The notes under the pieces were generated by a model that was not told where the DNA came from, did no database searches, and saw only the letters and a list, made by a program, of their open reading frames with translations. A program made the translations under genes and the position numbers. From contig CALXOE010000036.1 in NCBI GenBank assembly GCA_944389935.1, positions 1 to 38,917 of the forward strand: a DNA stretch of 38,917 bases, written 5' to 3'. Origin of the DNA: an uncultured Victivallis sp. (GTDB lineage: Bacteria > Verrucomicrobiota > Lentisphaeria > Victivallales > Victivallaceae). Every line of letters begins with the position of its first letter. Position 1 is the stretch's first letter. Of this stretch, positions 7,515 through 16,431 are shown in pieces.

Positions 7515-9109
7515 GCGACAAAGCGTTTGATTTCAACGCCGCGCGCCGGCGGCTGCGGGAACTTCTCGCGGAACGGAATCCGGAGTATCCGGCTTCCCCC
7601 TCCCGCGACGAGGCGCGCGCCGCCGACCGGGCGATGGTGCAGGCCGGGACGCTGACCGAGTCGCAGCTCGCCGCGCTCTACTCCGAAGCCTACGGGTGCG
7701 AACCCGTCGACGAGGAGGAGTTCAAGCTGCCGGAGCCGTTTCCGGACGCCCCCTACGACTTCTTCAACGCGAACGGCTGCCTGCCCGAGGAGTGGGATGA
7801 GGAGGCGATCACCTTTCTGGTGGTCGACCCGTATGAACTCGAACAGCTGACCTTTCTCGTGCGCCGCACCTGGAAGACCGGAACCCGCTTCCGCTTCGTG
7901 CGCCGCACGTTCCTCGAACGGCTGCTGAGCAAACTCCAGAGCGTCGAGGAGGAGAACGAATTGATGGAGGTCGAGGACGAGAACATGCTCCGCTCGATGG
8001 CGGGCGAGGCGAAGATCGTCCGGCTGGTCAACGACATCTTCACGCGCGCGATTGAGCTCGGTGCGTCGGACATCCACATTGAGCCGGGCGAGGAGAGTGT
8101 CGCGGTGCGCTGCCGGGTGGACGGTGTCCTGACTGAGATCATCAACACACCGCTGTCGCAGTTTCCCGCGATCGCGTCGCGCATCAAACTGCTCGGCGGA
8201 CTCAACATCGCCGAGAGCCGTCTGCCGCAGGACGGCCGTACGAACATCCAGCTCGGACGGCAGGAGCTCGACATGCGTATCTCGACGATCCCGATTCTGA
8301 CCGGTGAAAGCATCGTGCTGCGACTGCTGAACCAGGAGGCGATCTCGTTCGACCTCGGCATCCTCGGCATGTCGCCGACGCACCTTGCGCAGTTCCGCAA
8401 GCTCATCCAGATCCCGCACGGGATCATCCTCGTGGTCGGCCCGACCGGGAGCGGCAAGACGACCACACTGTACAGCGTCATCAATCATCTGAACGACAAC
8501 CGCAAGAAGATCATCACGGTCGAGGACCCGGTCGAATACAAGATGGCAGGACTCTGCCAGATGCAGGTCAATGCGAAGATCGGCGTGACTTTCGCGACCG
8601 GACTGCGCAGCATCGTGCGTCAGGACCCGGACATCATCCTCGTCGGCGAGATCCGCGACCGCGAAACCGCCGACATCGCGATCAACGCGGCGCTGACCGG
8701 CCATCTCGTGCTCTCGACGCTGCACACGAACGACGCGGTCGGCGCCGTGACCCGATTGCTCGATATGGGCGTGGAGAACTTTCTCGTCTCCTCGGCGCTG
8801 TTCGGCGTGCTCTCGCAGCGGCTTGTGCGGAAGATCTGCCCGGTCTGTCACGGGAAGATGACCGACGAAGCCGGCAATAAATGCCGCCGCTGCAACGGTT
8901 CCGGCTACAAGGGGCGGTGCGGTATTTTCGAGCTTCTGACCGTCGACGATGAACTGCGCGCGGCCGTGAATCATAACGCCTCGAGTTCCGAACTCCAGGA
9001 GATCGCGGTGCGGCACGGCATGGTCACACTGCAGGAGGACGGCATGGAAAAAGTCCGGGCCGGAATCACCACGCTCGAGGAGTTGAACCGTTCGACTGCG
9101 GAGTTGTAA
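7511..9109 (+). CDS. gspE: Type II secretion/pilus assembly ATPase
   Basis: 532 aa. The N-terminal 150 residues are a divergent GspE N domain. The core has the Walker A motif GPTGSGKT (310-317), ITVEDPVEY, an Asp-box-like SDIHIEP, GLRSIVRQDPDIILVGEIRD (Walker B) and TLHTNDA. Four cysteines CPVC (443-446) and CRRC (458-461) form the zinc site typical of GspE/PilB. It powers pseudopilus assembly from the cytoplasmic face. It overlaps gspD by ATGA and ends 3 nt before gspF. Confidence 0.96.
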   Translation: MSDKAFDFNAARRRLRELLAERNPEYPASPSRDEARAADRAMVQAGTLTESQLAALYSEAYGCEPVDEEEFKLPEPFPDAPYDFFNANGCLPEEWDEEAITFLVVDPYELEQLTFLVRRTWKTGTRFRFVRRTFLERLLSKLQSVEEENELMEVEDENMLRSMAGEAKIVRLVNDIFTRAIELGASDIHIEPGEESVAVRCRVDGVLTEIINTPLSQFPAIASRIKLLGGLNIAESRLPQDGRTNIQLGRQELDMRISTIPILTGESIVLRLLNQEAISFDLGILGMSPTHLAQFRKLIQIPHGIILVVGPTGSGKTTTLYSVINHLNDNRKKIITVEDPVEYKMAGLCQMQVNAKIGVTFATGLRSIVRQDPDIILVGEIRDRETADIAINAALTGHLVLSTLHTNDAVGAVTRLLDMGVENFLVSSALFGVLSQRLVRKICPVCHGKMTDEAGNKCRRCNGSGYKGRCGIFELLTVDDELRAAVNHNASSSELQEIAVRHGMVTLQEDGMEKVRAGITTLEELNRSTAEL

Positions 9110-9112
9110 CCG

Positions 9113-10327
9113 ATGGGACTGTACAAATACCTTGCCGCCGCAAAAGGCGAAAGCCCGCACGAGATTCTGATCGAAGCGGACAGCATCTCCGAGGCGCAGA
9201 ACAAACTGCGCAGCCGGAAGATCGTGCCCATCCGTTTCTGCGGCGAGGCGACCGTTTCCGGCGGGAAATTCAGTTTGCGCCGCAGCAAGGTCAACACCTA
9301 CGAATTCACGCGCCAGCTCGCGCCGCTGCTCGATTCGCACATCCCGCTCGAACGGGCGCTTGCGATCATCGCGGACAGTTCGACCGAACCGGAACAGCAC
9401 GATTTTGTGAACGGACTGCGACAGGGGCTGCACGAGGGCAAGAAGTTTTCGGAGCTCGCGCGCAGCCACGGGAATCTCTTCCCCGGGTACTATGCGAACC
9501 TCATCGAATCGGGCGAGGAGACCGGCTGCCTGCCGGAGGTCACGAACGAGCTCTACAAATTCATGGGCGAGAGCAAGGAACTGAAAGATTTCATCGTGTC
9601 GAGCTCGATCTATCCGCTCGCGATTCTCGGCGTCACGCTGATCGTGACGGTGCTGCTCTTCACGGTGTTCGTGCCGCGTTTTGCAAAAATCTTCATCGAC
9701 ATGGGGCGGGAGATGCCGCCGTCGATGGAGTTTCTGCTTGCGATGAGCACGTTTTTCTCGTATGCGTGGTGGCTGGTGCCGCTGCTCTGCATCGGGAGCT
9801 GGATGCTGCTCAAGCGGATTCTCGGGGAAAACGGTCTGCGTCTTGCGCTGTCGCGGCTCGTGCTGAAGCTGCCGCTCTTCGGGCGGATCGTGGTCGATCT
9901 CGAGATGTGCAAGTACATCCGCACGCTCGCGATTCTCATCGCGAACCACGTCGAGATCATCCGGACGGTGCGGATTTCGGGGCGGATCATCGCGAACCCG
10001 GTCGTCGCGGCCGGATTTGCGGAGATCGACCGCAAACTCAAGGGGGGCGACAAGCTCTCGGCGGCGCTCGCGGGCAACCGTTTCGTCCCCGCGAGCATGG
10101 TGCCGATGCTGCGCGTCGGCGAGGAGTCCGGAACCGTGGGGGAGATGCTCGCGAAAATCGCCTCCCACCTCGAAAACGATACGAAACTCAAGATCAAACG
10201 GCTGCTGAGTCTGTTCGAACCGGCGGTGATCGTTTTTCTCGCCCTGATCGTACTGGTCGTGGTCGTTTCGATCTTTGTCGCCATGATGGAAATCAACTCA
10301 ATCAGCCAGGGAGGACCCGCGATATGA
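9113..10327 (+). CDS. gspF: Type II secretion inner-membrane platform protein
   Basis: 404 aa with two T2SSF repeats: FTRQLAPLLDSHIPLERALAI and IRTLAILIANHVEIIRTVRI. Three hydrophobic segments lie near ILGVTLIVTVLLFTVFV, WWLVPLLCIGSWMLL and the C-terminal VIVFLALIVLVVVVSIFVAM. The family forms the membrane centre of the platform that contacts GspE and adds pseudopilins. A short N-terminal extension (LYKYLAAAKGESPHEILIEA) matches the usual GspF start. ATGA overlap with gspG. Confidence 0.95.
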   Translation: MGLYKYLAAAKGESPHEILIEADSISEAQNKLRSRKIVPIRFCGEATVSGGKFSLRRSKVNTYEFTRQLAPLLDSHIPLERALAIIADSSTEPEQHDFVNGLRQGLHEGKKFSELARSHGNLFPGYYANLIESGEETGCLPEVTNELYKFMGESKELKDFIVSSSIYPLAILGVTLIVTVLLFTVFVPRFAKIFIDMGREMPPSMEFLLAMSTFFSYAWWLVPLLCIGSWMLLKRILGENGLRLALSRLVLKLPLFGRIVVDLEMCKYIRTLAILIANHVEIIRTVRISGRIIANPVVAAGFAEIDRKLKGGDKLSAALAGNRFVPASMVPMLRVGEESGTVGEMLAKIASHLENDTKLKIKRLLSLFEPAVIVFLALIVLVVVVSIFVAMMEINSISQGGPAI

Positions 10328-10746
10328 AAAAGAACCGTACAAGAAGAAGCCGTTTCACTCTGATCGAAGTCGTGGTCGTGATCATCATTCTGGTCACGCT
10401 CGCCTCGATCGCAACGCCGATCTACCTGAATTACGTGAAGAAAGCGAACGTCGGAGCCGCAACGACGCAGATCAAACTGCTCGAAGACGCCCTGACCAGT
10501 TTCCGGCTCGATGTCGGGAGCTATCCGGAGACGTTGTCCAGTCTGACGGAAAACGTCGATCAGAACGAGAAGTGGGACGGTCCCTACATCCGGCCCGCCG
10601 TTCCGAAAGATCCGTGGGGGAACGATTACGTCTACGTCTATCCCGGTGAACACGGCGACTTCGATCTCCTGAGCTACGGCGCCGACGGTCAGCCCGGCGG
10701 CACCGGCGAAAACGCCGATATCACGAATTACGTCGCAACCGAGTAA
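10324..10746 (+). CDS. gspG: Major pseudopilin
   Basis: 140 aa. Prepilin signal RRSRFTLIEVVVVIIILVTLASIATPIYL with the conserved Glu5, then the GspG core (AATTQIKLLEDALTSFRLDVG SYPETLSSL) and the ending DPWGNDYVYVYPGEHGDFDL that holds the calcium-loop region of GspG. The residue before the cleavage Phe is Arg, not the usual Gly. GspG is the main subunit of the periplasmic pseudopilus. Confidence 0.94.
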   Translation: MKKNRTRRSRFTLIEVVVVIIILVTLASIATPIYLNYVKKANVGAATTQIKLLEDALTSFRLDVGSYPETLSSLTENVDQNEKWDGPYIRPAVPKDPWGNDYVYVYPGEHGDFDLLSYGADGQPGGTGENADITNYVATE

Positions 10747-10752
10747 ACCCGG

Positions 10753-11265
10753 ATGGGCCGGAAGCTGTTTACATTGCTGGAACTCGTTGTGGTGATCGCA
10801 ATTATCGCAATCACCACGACGCTGGCGGTGTCGGCTTTCCGGGGGGAGTCCCCCGTGCAGAAGATGAACAGCGCCGCACTCGGATTCGAGAGCTGGTGCG
10901 CACAGGTGCGCTACAATGCGATGGAAAACGGCGCGGACCGGGTCGTCGCATTCAACCCGGATGAGCGGATCTTCCTTGCGGTGGATCCGGAATCCGCGCA
11001 GTCGGAATCCCTGTGGCAGCCGCAGGAAGAGGAGAGGCCGCCGCTGCAGTGGAAACTGCCGGACGAATTCGAGCTCGATGCCGAAACGTTGAGCGCGGAA
11101 GCCGGGGAGGACGGCACGGTCGAAGTGTTCCGTTTCTTCTCCGACGGAAGTGCGAACGCGGCGCGGGAGTTCGTACTGAAGTTCCGGAACTTCGAGCGCC
11201 GGTTTCAGGTTTCTCCGCTGACGGGATTGCTGCGGCAGTCGGAGGGGGAGGTCGATTCGTTATGA
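10753..11265 (+). CDS. gspH: Minor pseudopilin, GspH-like
   Basis: 170 aa. Signal [21 protein letters not shown] with Leu before the cleavage Phe. The middle (SAALGFESWCAQVRYNAMENGADRVVAFNPD) resembles the helix and start of the beta domain of GspH. Position between gspG and gspI supports the call; the rest of the domain is divergent. Overlaps gspI by ATGA. Confidence 0.82.
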   Translation: MGRKLFTLLELVVVIAIIAITTTLAVSAFRGESPVQKMNSAALGFESWCAQVRYNAMENGADRVVAFNPDERIFLAVDPESAQSESLWQPQEEERPPLQWKLPDEFELDAETLSAEAGEDGTVEVFRFFSDGSANAAREFVLKFRNFERRFQVSPLTGLLRQSEGEVDSL

Positions 11266-11672
11266 GAGGCAGGGGGAGTTTCACGCTCATAGAAGTCGTC
11301 GTGGCGCTCGGAATTCTGACGCTGTCGCTCGCGGGACTGCTGCAGATTCTGACCGCCTCCCAGAGCCGGCTCGCGCGCGTTTACGAGAAATGGCGGGAGA
11401 CTCACATCCTCATGCAGGCGGCGGAGTATTATCTGCTGCAGCCGGGAGAGGATCCGGGCGGAGTTCCCTACACCTATTTCCCGTATTCGGACTACGAGGC
11501 GCTCTGCTACTACCGCGACGCGGAGAATCTGCCGGAAGATTACATAAACATCCCCGACCAGCTGCCGCTGCGCACCTGTGTTGTGGAACTCATCCGGCTG
11601 CGCGACCGGAAAACCGTCGGAACCATTTTGGTGGATAAGATCAGCTATGAAACGACTCTCGCAGGCGAATAG
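11262..11672 (+). CDS. gspI: Minor pseudopilin, GspI-like
   Basis: 136 aa from ATG 11262; the longer open frame upstream is antisupported by the overlapping gspH. Signal RGSFTLIEVVVALGILTLSLAG with Ser before the cleavage Phe; the VVALGIL run is typical of GspI. GspI, J, K and H form the tip complex of the pseudopilus. It overlaps gspJ by 26 bp. Confidence 0.85.
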   Translation: MRGRGSFTLIEVVVALGILTLSLAGLLQILTASQSRLARVYEKWRETHILMQAAEYYLLQPGEDPGGVPYTYFPYSDYEALCYYRDAENLPEDYINIPDQLPLRTCVVELIRLRDRKTVGTILVDKISYETTLAGE

Positions 11673-12303
11673 ACGACGCCATTTCACTCTGGTGGAGATG
11701 GTTGTGGCGATGGCGGTACTCGTTGTCGTCGCGCTGATTCTCGGCACGGCGTCGGCGGCTTTCTACAACGGCTACCAGCGCTCGGTCAGAGTGACGGAAC
11801 GGCTGAAGACCTGTCAGACGATCGACCGGGTCATGGACCGGCTCGTGCGCAATCTGGTTCCGTTCGAGTGGGAGGATGAACTCAATTCAACCCGGCTGGT
11901 CTTTGAGGGCGAACCCGATTCGCTGCACTTCGTGACGCTGCAGCGCACCTACGGCAGCGACCGCGGGGCGTTTCTGTTCGTGCGAATCCGGGTCGAGGGC
12001 GAGGAGCTCATCGCGGAGTATTCGAGCTATCCGCGGCTGCCGTGGGAGGAGGAGGGCACGCAGGATTATTCGCGCGAAGTGCTCGCAACGCAGGTGCGCA
12101 GCGTGAGTTTCCTCTACGCCGAGGAGGAGGACGATGAGATCGTCTTTGAAAACTCCTGGGTCGAGGAGGATCACGAGTCCACCCCGCTTGCGATCCAGAT
12201 GACCGTCGAATGGCTCGACGGCACGACGGAGCAATGGCTGCGCCGCACGGCCGGCTCCTCGTCGAACAGCACGTTCGGCAGACGGGAGACCCCGATGTTA
12301 TGA
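11647..12303 (+). CDS. gspJ: Minor pseudopilin, GspJ-like
   Basis: 218 aa from ATG 11647, inside the end of gspI. Signal RRRHFTLVEMVVAMAVLVVVALI with His before the cleavage Phe; FTLVEMVVAMAV is typical of GspJ. The C-terminal part (FVRIRVEGEELIAEYSSYP and a late VRSVSFLYAEEEDDE) fits the GspJ beta domain. Tip component of the pseudopilus with GspI and GspK. ATGA overlap with gspK. Confidence 0.86.
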   Translation: MKRLSQANRRRHFTLVEMVVAMAVLVVVALILGTASAAFYNGYQRSVRVTERLKTCQTIDRVMDRLVRNLVPFEWEDELNSTRLVFEGEPDSLHFVTLQRTYGSDRGAFLFVRIRVEGEELIAEYSSYPRLPWEEEGTQDYSREVLATQVRSVSFLYAEEEDDEIVFENSWVEEDHESTPLAIQMTVEWLDGTTEQWLRRTAGSSSNSTFGRRETPML

Positions 12304-13370
12304 GGCGGGAAACGAACAGACAATCGGAATCGGGTTCCGCTCTTGTAGCTGTCCTCTGTCTGATTTTCACCGCGGGACTGCTCGCGACGGCGGCCCTGAT
12401 GCTCTCGAAGTACAACAGTTATACGATCTCGGCGCATGTGGAACTCCAGAAGTCGTTCTACATCAACGAGGGTGTGGCGAACCGCGTGCAGTATCTGATC
12501 GCGGCGGACCGTTCGCTTTACTCGACCGTCGAACTCGGGCGGACCGACTACTCCGAATACGATCACGACCGTTTTTTCGCCGACGGAGTCGTACACCATC
12601 TGAACTACTACGGGACGCCGGTCGAGTTTACGATCACCGATGCGCGCAGTGGATACGATCTGAGTTCAAGCAACTATCAGAATACGCTCTCGACCATCTC
12701 GAACTCTGAACTTTTTGACGAAATGCTGCACGACACCATCGATAATCTCAGTGCCGCTCTGACCGACTACATGGACAGCGGAGATGAACTCTCTCTGAAC
12801 GGGTTCGAGGCCGCCGACTACGAGGATATCGGCATGTCGCCGCTGCCGCGGAACGCCGCGCCCCAGTTCCGCGAGGAATTCGCCTGGGTCCCCGGATTCC
12901 TCGAGATGTTTCCGGCGGATAAATACGGGCGATTGAGCTCGGTCCGGCTGGTTCCGCCGGAGGGCTTGAGCATTTCGACCGGTTCGCCGAGCATCTTCAC
13001 CGCCGACCGGCTCATGCTTCAGACCTACTGCAATCTCGAAGAGGAGGAGGCCGACGAGGTTCTGGCGGCGCTCGACGTCTACCGGCGTGAACGGATTCTG
13101 CTCGAAGATCAGCTTGATGAACTGCTCGTTTCGCGTCTCGGCGGGCTCACGTGGCAGGAGAGCGGCACCTATACCGTCACCATCGGCCCGCAGCTCACGC
13201 AGCTGCCGGACTCCGTTGCGACCGCCGACGAGGATGCGGGGCGCAACCGTGTCGGGCAGGAGTTGCCGCCGCGCCGCCCGTCGTACCGGCTGACTTTCAC
13301 TTTTCCCGGGTTCAATATCACCGGACCGCAGGATAATACCGTACAATACCTGGAATGGATGTTCCACTGA
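12300..13370 (+). CDS. gspK: Minor pseudopilin, GspK-like
   Basis: 356 aa from ATG 12300. The N-terminus RQSESGSALVAVLCLIFTAGLLATAALML is the GspK-type signal helix, with Gly then Ser-Ala at the likely cleavage site and no Glu5, as is common for GspK. Large periplasmic part with the pattern FYINEGVANRVQYLIAADR and a helical domain (LFDEMLHDTIDNLSAALTDYMDSGDE), matching the size of GspK. It would cap the pseudopilus tip. The next gene starts at its stop. Confidence 0.86.
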   Translation: MRRETNRQSESGSALVAVLCLIFTAGLLATAALMLSKYNSYTISAHVELQKSFYINEGVANRVQYLIAADRSLYSTVELGRTDYSEYDHDRFFADGVVHHLNYYGTPVEFTITDARSGYDLSSSNYQNTLSTISNSELFDEMLHDTIDNLSAALTDYMDSGDELSLNGFEAADYEDIGMSPLPRNAAPQFREEFAWVPGFLEMFPADKYGRLSSVRLVPPEGLSISTGSPSIFTADRLMLQTYCNLEEEEADEVLAALDVYRRERILLEDQLDELLVSRLGGLTWQESGTYTVTIGPQLTQLPDSVATADEDAGRNRVGQELPPRRPSYRLTFTFPGFNITGPQDNTVQYLEWMFH

Positions 13371-13393
13371 TGAAACAAGGAGAGAACGGAATC

Positions 13394-13771
13394 ATGGCGA
13401 CGAGGAAAGGTTTGATTCTTCTTCTATTGCTGTTCTGCTTCGCAGCTCCGCCTGCCATGCAGCGGGTCGAGGCGATGGATCCAGTGACGATCGCGATTTT
13501 GACGCCGATTGCGATCAAGGGCGCGCAGGTCGCCGCGCCGTATGTCATGCGCGGACTTATGAGCGGCGCACAGCACATGGTGTCGATGGGGTATGATCTC
13601 GTCAATTTCTTCCGGTTGCCGCTCGGAGTGGTTCAGGCCACGGTCGGAATCCCGTTCGGACAGCTCGGAAACGGGGTGCGCAACATGATCGCCGGAGGAA
13701 TTGCCCCGTTCAAATTCGTAATCAAAACGCTGCTGCTGCCCATCGCTTTCTGCCGGATCGGCGGGGGATGA
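13394..13771 (+). CDS. Small hydrophobic secreted or membrane protein at end of secretion operon
   Basis: 125 aa from ATG 13394, with AAGGAG 11 nt upstream; ATG 13370 is in frame but has no ribosome binding site. The N-terminus (RKGLILLLLLFCFAAPPAMQ) is a signal peptide or membrane anchor. The rest is mildly hydrophobic with Gly and Pro (AILTPIAIKGAQVAAPYVMR, ATVGIPFGQLGNGVRNM). Ends with the basic/hydrophobic FVIKTLLLPIAFCRIGGG. I do not recognise the family. Its place 23 nt after gspK suggests co-expression with the secretion machine. Confidence 0.65.
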   Translation: MATRKGLILLLLLFCFAAPPAMQRVEAMDPVTIAILTPIAIKGAQVAAPYVMRGLMSGAQHMVSMGYDLVNFFRLPLGVVQATVGIPFGQLGNGVRNMIAGGIAPFKFVIKTLLLPIAFCRIGGG

Positions 13772-13791
13772 GGCCGATCCGGCCGGAGAAA

Positions 13792-14013
13792 TCAGAAGAA
13801 AACGAAGTACAGCCCGGTGGCGATGCTTCCCATGGCGATCAGACTGAGCATGATTTTCGCCGATGCATGGCTGCGTCGCGTACGGCGGGCGCTGCCGGGC
13901 GCGGTATTGCGCCCGGCGAGCTGGTTGAAGCTGCGGGTATGCATGTAACGCTTCAGGTTCTTGCGGGTGTGCTGCCGCCGCTGCAGTGCGGCGGCCAACT
14001 CGGACTGGGTCAC
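13792..14013 (-). CDS. Small membrane protein, basic N-terminus
   Basis: 73 aa from a GTG at 14013, chosen because AAAGGAG lies 8 nt upstream; the longer ATG frame from 14136 overlaps the M42 gene antisense of its own coding and has no such site. The first 50 residues are basic (RRQHTRKNLKRYMHTRSF, RRTRRSHASAK) and the C-terminus is one membrane helix (IMLSLIAMGSIATGLYFVFF). It follows the M42 aminopeptidase gene by 26 nt on the same strand. Family unknown; a tail-anchored protein by shape. Confidence 0.68.
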   Translation of the reverse strand: MTQSELAAALQRRQHTRKNLKRYMHTRSFNQLAGRNTAPGSARRTRRSHASAKIMLSLIAMGSIATGLYFVFF

Positions 14014-14039
14014 GTCAGCTTCTCCTTTCTTTTTCGTGT

Positions 14040-15113
14040 TCAGTCGATTCCGGGGATGAAACTCTCGTCGCCCTTCAGCGCCGCGATCGATTCGGTCAGC
14101 AGCTGGACGGCGCCCTCGACGTCGCGCAGATCGCACATCTCGACCTGCGAGTGCATGTAGCGGTTCGGGATGCTCACGAGCGCGGTTGCGACGCCGGCGC
14201 GGGTCATCTGCATCTGGGCGGTGTCGGTGCCGCCGGACGCACGGTGAGACGCGGTCTCCTGATAGGCGATCTTATGTTCTCCGGCGACCTTGCGGATCAG
14301 CCGGCCGAGGACGACGTTGTTGTCGCAGCTGCGGCTCAGTTCCGGGCCGGCGCCGAGTTTGATGTCGCCGAGCAGTTTTTTCGGGATGTCCGGGATGTCG
14401 GTCGCGAAGCCGACGTCGATCGCGAAGCCGACCTGCGGATCGACGCCGAAGCAGCTTGTATGCGCGCCGCGCAGTCCGACCTCCTCCTGGACGGTGCCGA
14501 CGCCGTAGACTGCGACGTTAAGTTTGCGTTTCGAGAGTTCGCGCATCGTTTCAGCTACGACGAACGCGCCGACCTTGTCGTCCATGCCTTTGGAGACGAA
14601 GCGGTTTTCGTTGAGCATGCGGAAGTTCGAGCGGACTGCGACCGGATCGCCGACCGAAACGAGCTTCTCCGCCTCCTCACGGTTCGTCGCACCGATGTCG
14701 ATCCACATGTCGGAGAGATCCGGAGCGGTGTCGCGTTCGGCGGGCTTGAGCAGGTGAATCGGTTTTTTGCCGATCACGCCGGGGACGCGGCCGTTCGCGG
14801 TCAGGATCTCGACTTCGGTGGCCGGGACGTTCAGCTTGTCGATCCCGCCGTTCGGGCGGAAGTAGAGCAGTCCCTCGTCGGAGATGTAGACGATCTGGAA
14901 GCCGATTTCGTCGTAGTGCCCTGCGAGCATGACCCGCAGCGGCGCTCCGGGATTGAGGATTCCCATGGTATTGCCGAGCACGTCGGTTTTGACCTCCGCG
15001 CAGAAGCCGGAGAGGTAATTGCGGAACACGGCCGCCGCCTCCTCTTCAAACCCGGACGGGCTCGAGGCGGTCATGAACTCTTTCAGAAATTTCAAACTCG
15101 ATTCAGGCAGCAT
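14040..15113 (-). CDS. M42-family metallo-aminopeptidase
   Basis: 357 aa from ATG 15113, with GAGGAG 5 nt upstream. All dinuclear-site residues of the M42 family are visible: His66 and Asp68 in AGHYDEIG, Asp179 in MDDKVGA, Glu210-Glu211 in VQEEVGLRGA, Asp233 in AIDVGFATD and His321 in RYMHSQVEM. Members are cytoplasmic tetrahedral (TET-type) aminopeptidases that trim peptides. No signal peptide. The usual family length is about 350, so it looks complete. Its substrate preference cannot be read from sequence. Confidence 0.94.
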   Translation of the reverse strand: MLPESSLKFLKEFMTASSPSGFEEEAAAVFRNYLSGFCAEVKTDVLGNTMGILNPGAPLRVMLAGHYDEIGFQIVYISDEGLLYFRPNGGIDKLNVPATEVEILTANGRVPGVIGKKPIHLLKPAERDTAPDLSDMWIDIGATNREEAEKLVSVGDPVAVRSNFRMLNENRFVSKGMDDKVGAFVVAETMRELSKRKLNVAVYGVGTVQEEVGLRGAHTSCFGVDPQVGFAIDVGFATDIPDIPKKLLGDIKLGAGPELSRSCDNNVVLGRLIRKVAGEHKIAYQETASHRASGGTDTAQMQMTRAGVATALVSIPNRYMHSQVEMCDLRDVEGAVQLLTESIAALKGDESFIPGID

Positions 15114-15147
15114 ATCGACTCCTCGAAAGGTGATGATTGATGGAATA

Positions 15148-15162
15148 TTGTATATCATACAA
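15148..15162. promoter_or_regulatory. Perfect palindrome between M42 gene and SAHH-like operon
   Basis: TTGTAT-ATC-ATACAA is a perfect 15-bp dyad with odd centre, 35 nt before the M42 start. GntR-type proteins bind sites of this general shape. Further right, an A/T-stem hairpin (GGGG-CTTTTT ... AAAAAG-CCCC, 15236-15262) and a TTGCGT-17-TATCTT promoter candidate (15271-15299) lie before the plus-strand operon. Confidence 0.5.
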
Positions 15163-15366
15163 GATAATCCATTTTCCTCGATTTTCCAGAATGTTTTCCA
15201 CAAAATACGGGATTATTTTGTCCGGGATGCAGGAGGGGGTCTTTTTTTTCGGAAAAAGCCCCGGCCCGGGTTGCGTACTGCCGGAATTCGCGGTATCTTT
15301 TATAGGGAGATACGATGAGAACGGCTTTGCTTTGAACAAGGGGCCGGAGGGCGTTACTGGTCGGGG

Positions 15367-16431
15367 ATGAATATGCAGATTGAATGGTTGAAAGAGGCGC
15401 TGCGCGGCGTCTACCGGCCGGAGGAGTATCCGGCACTCGCGGAACAGATGCGCGAATGGCGCGCGGCGAAACCGCTCTCGGGACGGCGGATTTTCGACGC
15501 GACGCCGGTGTTCCGCAACACGATGGTGAAATATATTGCGCTGCTCGAGGGCGGCGCGGAGCTGACGGTCGGTTACGGGCGTGGAATCCCGTATGACGAG
15601 CGTGTGGTCGAGACTCTGCGCGAATGCGGCGTGGCGGTCGCGGACGAGGCGGCGCTCGGACGCACCTACGACGTTGTGCTCGACTGCGCCGGGGCGAATG
15701 CCGATGTGAAAGCGCAGTACGGCTACGTCGAACTGACCCGCTCCGGGATGTACCGCTACCGCGACTGTGCGCAGCCGGTCTTTCTCGCGGACGACGGGCG
15801 GATCAAGGAGATCGAAACCGCGCTCGGGACCGGGGACGGCTTCCGGCGCGGCATGGCCCGCTTCGGATACGGCGACTTTTCCGGGAAACGGATCGTGGTG
15901 TTCGGCTGCGGCAAGGTCGGCTCCGGCATCGTGATGTACGCCTCGCTCGGCGGGGCGCAGGTGACGGTCGTCGACGACGTGCGGAAAGTCGTTCCGCCGT
16001 TCGGTGCGTCGATCGTCGATCTCGGCGACCGCGCGGGAATCGAAACCGCGCTGAAAGAGGCGTGGTGTGTGGTCTGTGCGACCGGCATCCGCGGAGCGCT
16101 CTCCGGAAAGTTCGATCCGGCCATCCTGACCGATGGAAATGCGATCGTCGCGAATATGGGAGTCGAGGACGAGTTCGGGCCGGAAATCCCGGCGGAACGG
16201 GTGCTGAACGCGAAAGAGCCGCTGAATTTCGTGCTCGAGGAGCCGACCCATCTCAAGTATATCGATCCGACGATGGCGCTCGACAACTACGGCGCGCTTG
16301 AGGTGCTCGGCGGCGGACTCGCACCGGGGTTGAACCGCCCCTCGCCGGAACTTGAGGAGAGGATTCTCGATACGGTGCGGCGTTCCGGCGTCGTCGCCCC
16401 CGAGCTCGGATTTCTGGAGAAAAATCGATGA
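15367..16431 (+). CDS. Adenosylhomocysteinase-like NAD-binding protein
   Basis: 354 aa; ATG 15373 is an alternative start with GGGG better spaced. It resembles the adenosylhomocysteinase family: YVELTRSGMYRY, the Rossmann motif GKRIVVFGCGKVGSG (Gly-rich loop at about 180-187), a TGIRGALSGKFDPAI stretch and IVANMGVEDEF. It is shorter than the usual 430 residues. By eye alignment the HMT-type substrate motif and the Lys/Asp-Asn catalytic segment are altered (VFLADDGRIKEIET), so standard hydrolase activity is doubtful. The next gene, overlapping by ATGA, is an SAH/MTA-type deaminase. The pair could therefore act in SAH breakdown through S-inosylhomocysteine, or this may be an NAD-dependent enzyme for another substrate. 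Confidence 0.72.
   Translation: MNMQIEWLKEALRGVYRPEEYPALAEQMREWRAAKPLSGRRIFDATPVFRNTMVKYIALLEGGAELTVGYGRGIPYDERVVETLRECGVAVADEAALGRTYDVVLDCAGANADVKAQYGYVELTRSGMYRYRDCAQPVFLADDGRIKEIETALGTGDGFRRGMARFGYGDFSGKRIVVFGCGKVGSGIVMYASLGGAQVTVVDDVRKVVPPFGASIVDLGDRAGIETALKEAWCVVCATGIRGALSGKFDPAILTDGNAIVANMGVEDEFGPEIPAERVLNAKEPLNFVLEEPTHLKYIDPTMALDNYGALEVLGGGLAPGLNRPSPELEERILDTVRRSGVVAPELGFLEKNR

Noticed and set aside
7406..10168. Very long minus-strand open frame (920 codons)
   Set aside because: Antisense to gspE and gspF, His/Arg/Asp-rich composition typical of a GC-rich shadow frame.
15315..15335. Short leader peptide (ATG AGA ACG GCT TTG CTT TGA) before the SAHH-like gene
   Set aside because: AGGGAG is well placed, but a six-residue peptide has no attenuator structure or amino-acid run that points to a leader mechanism.
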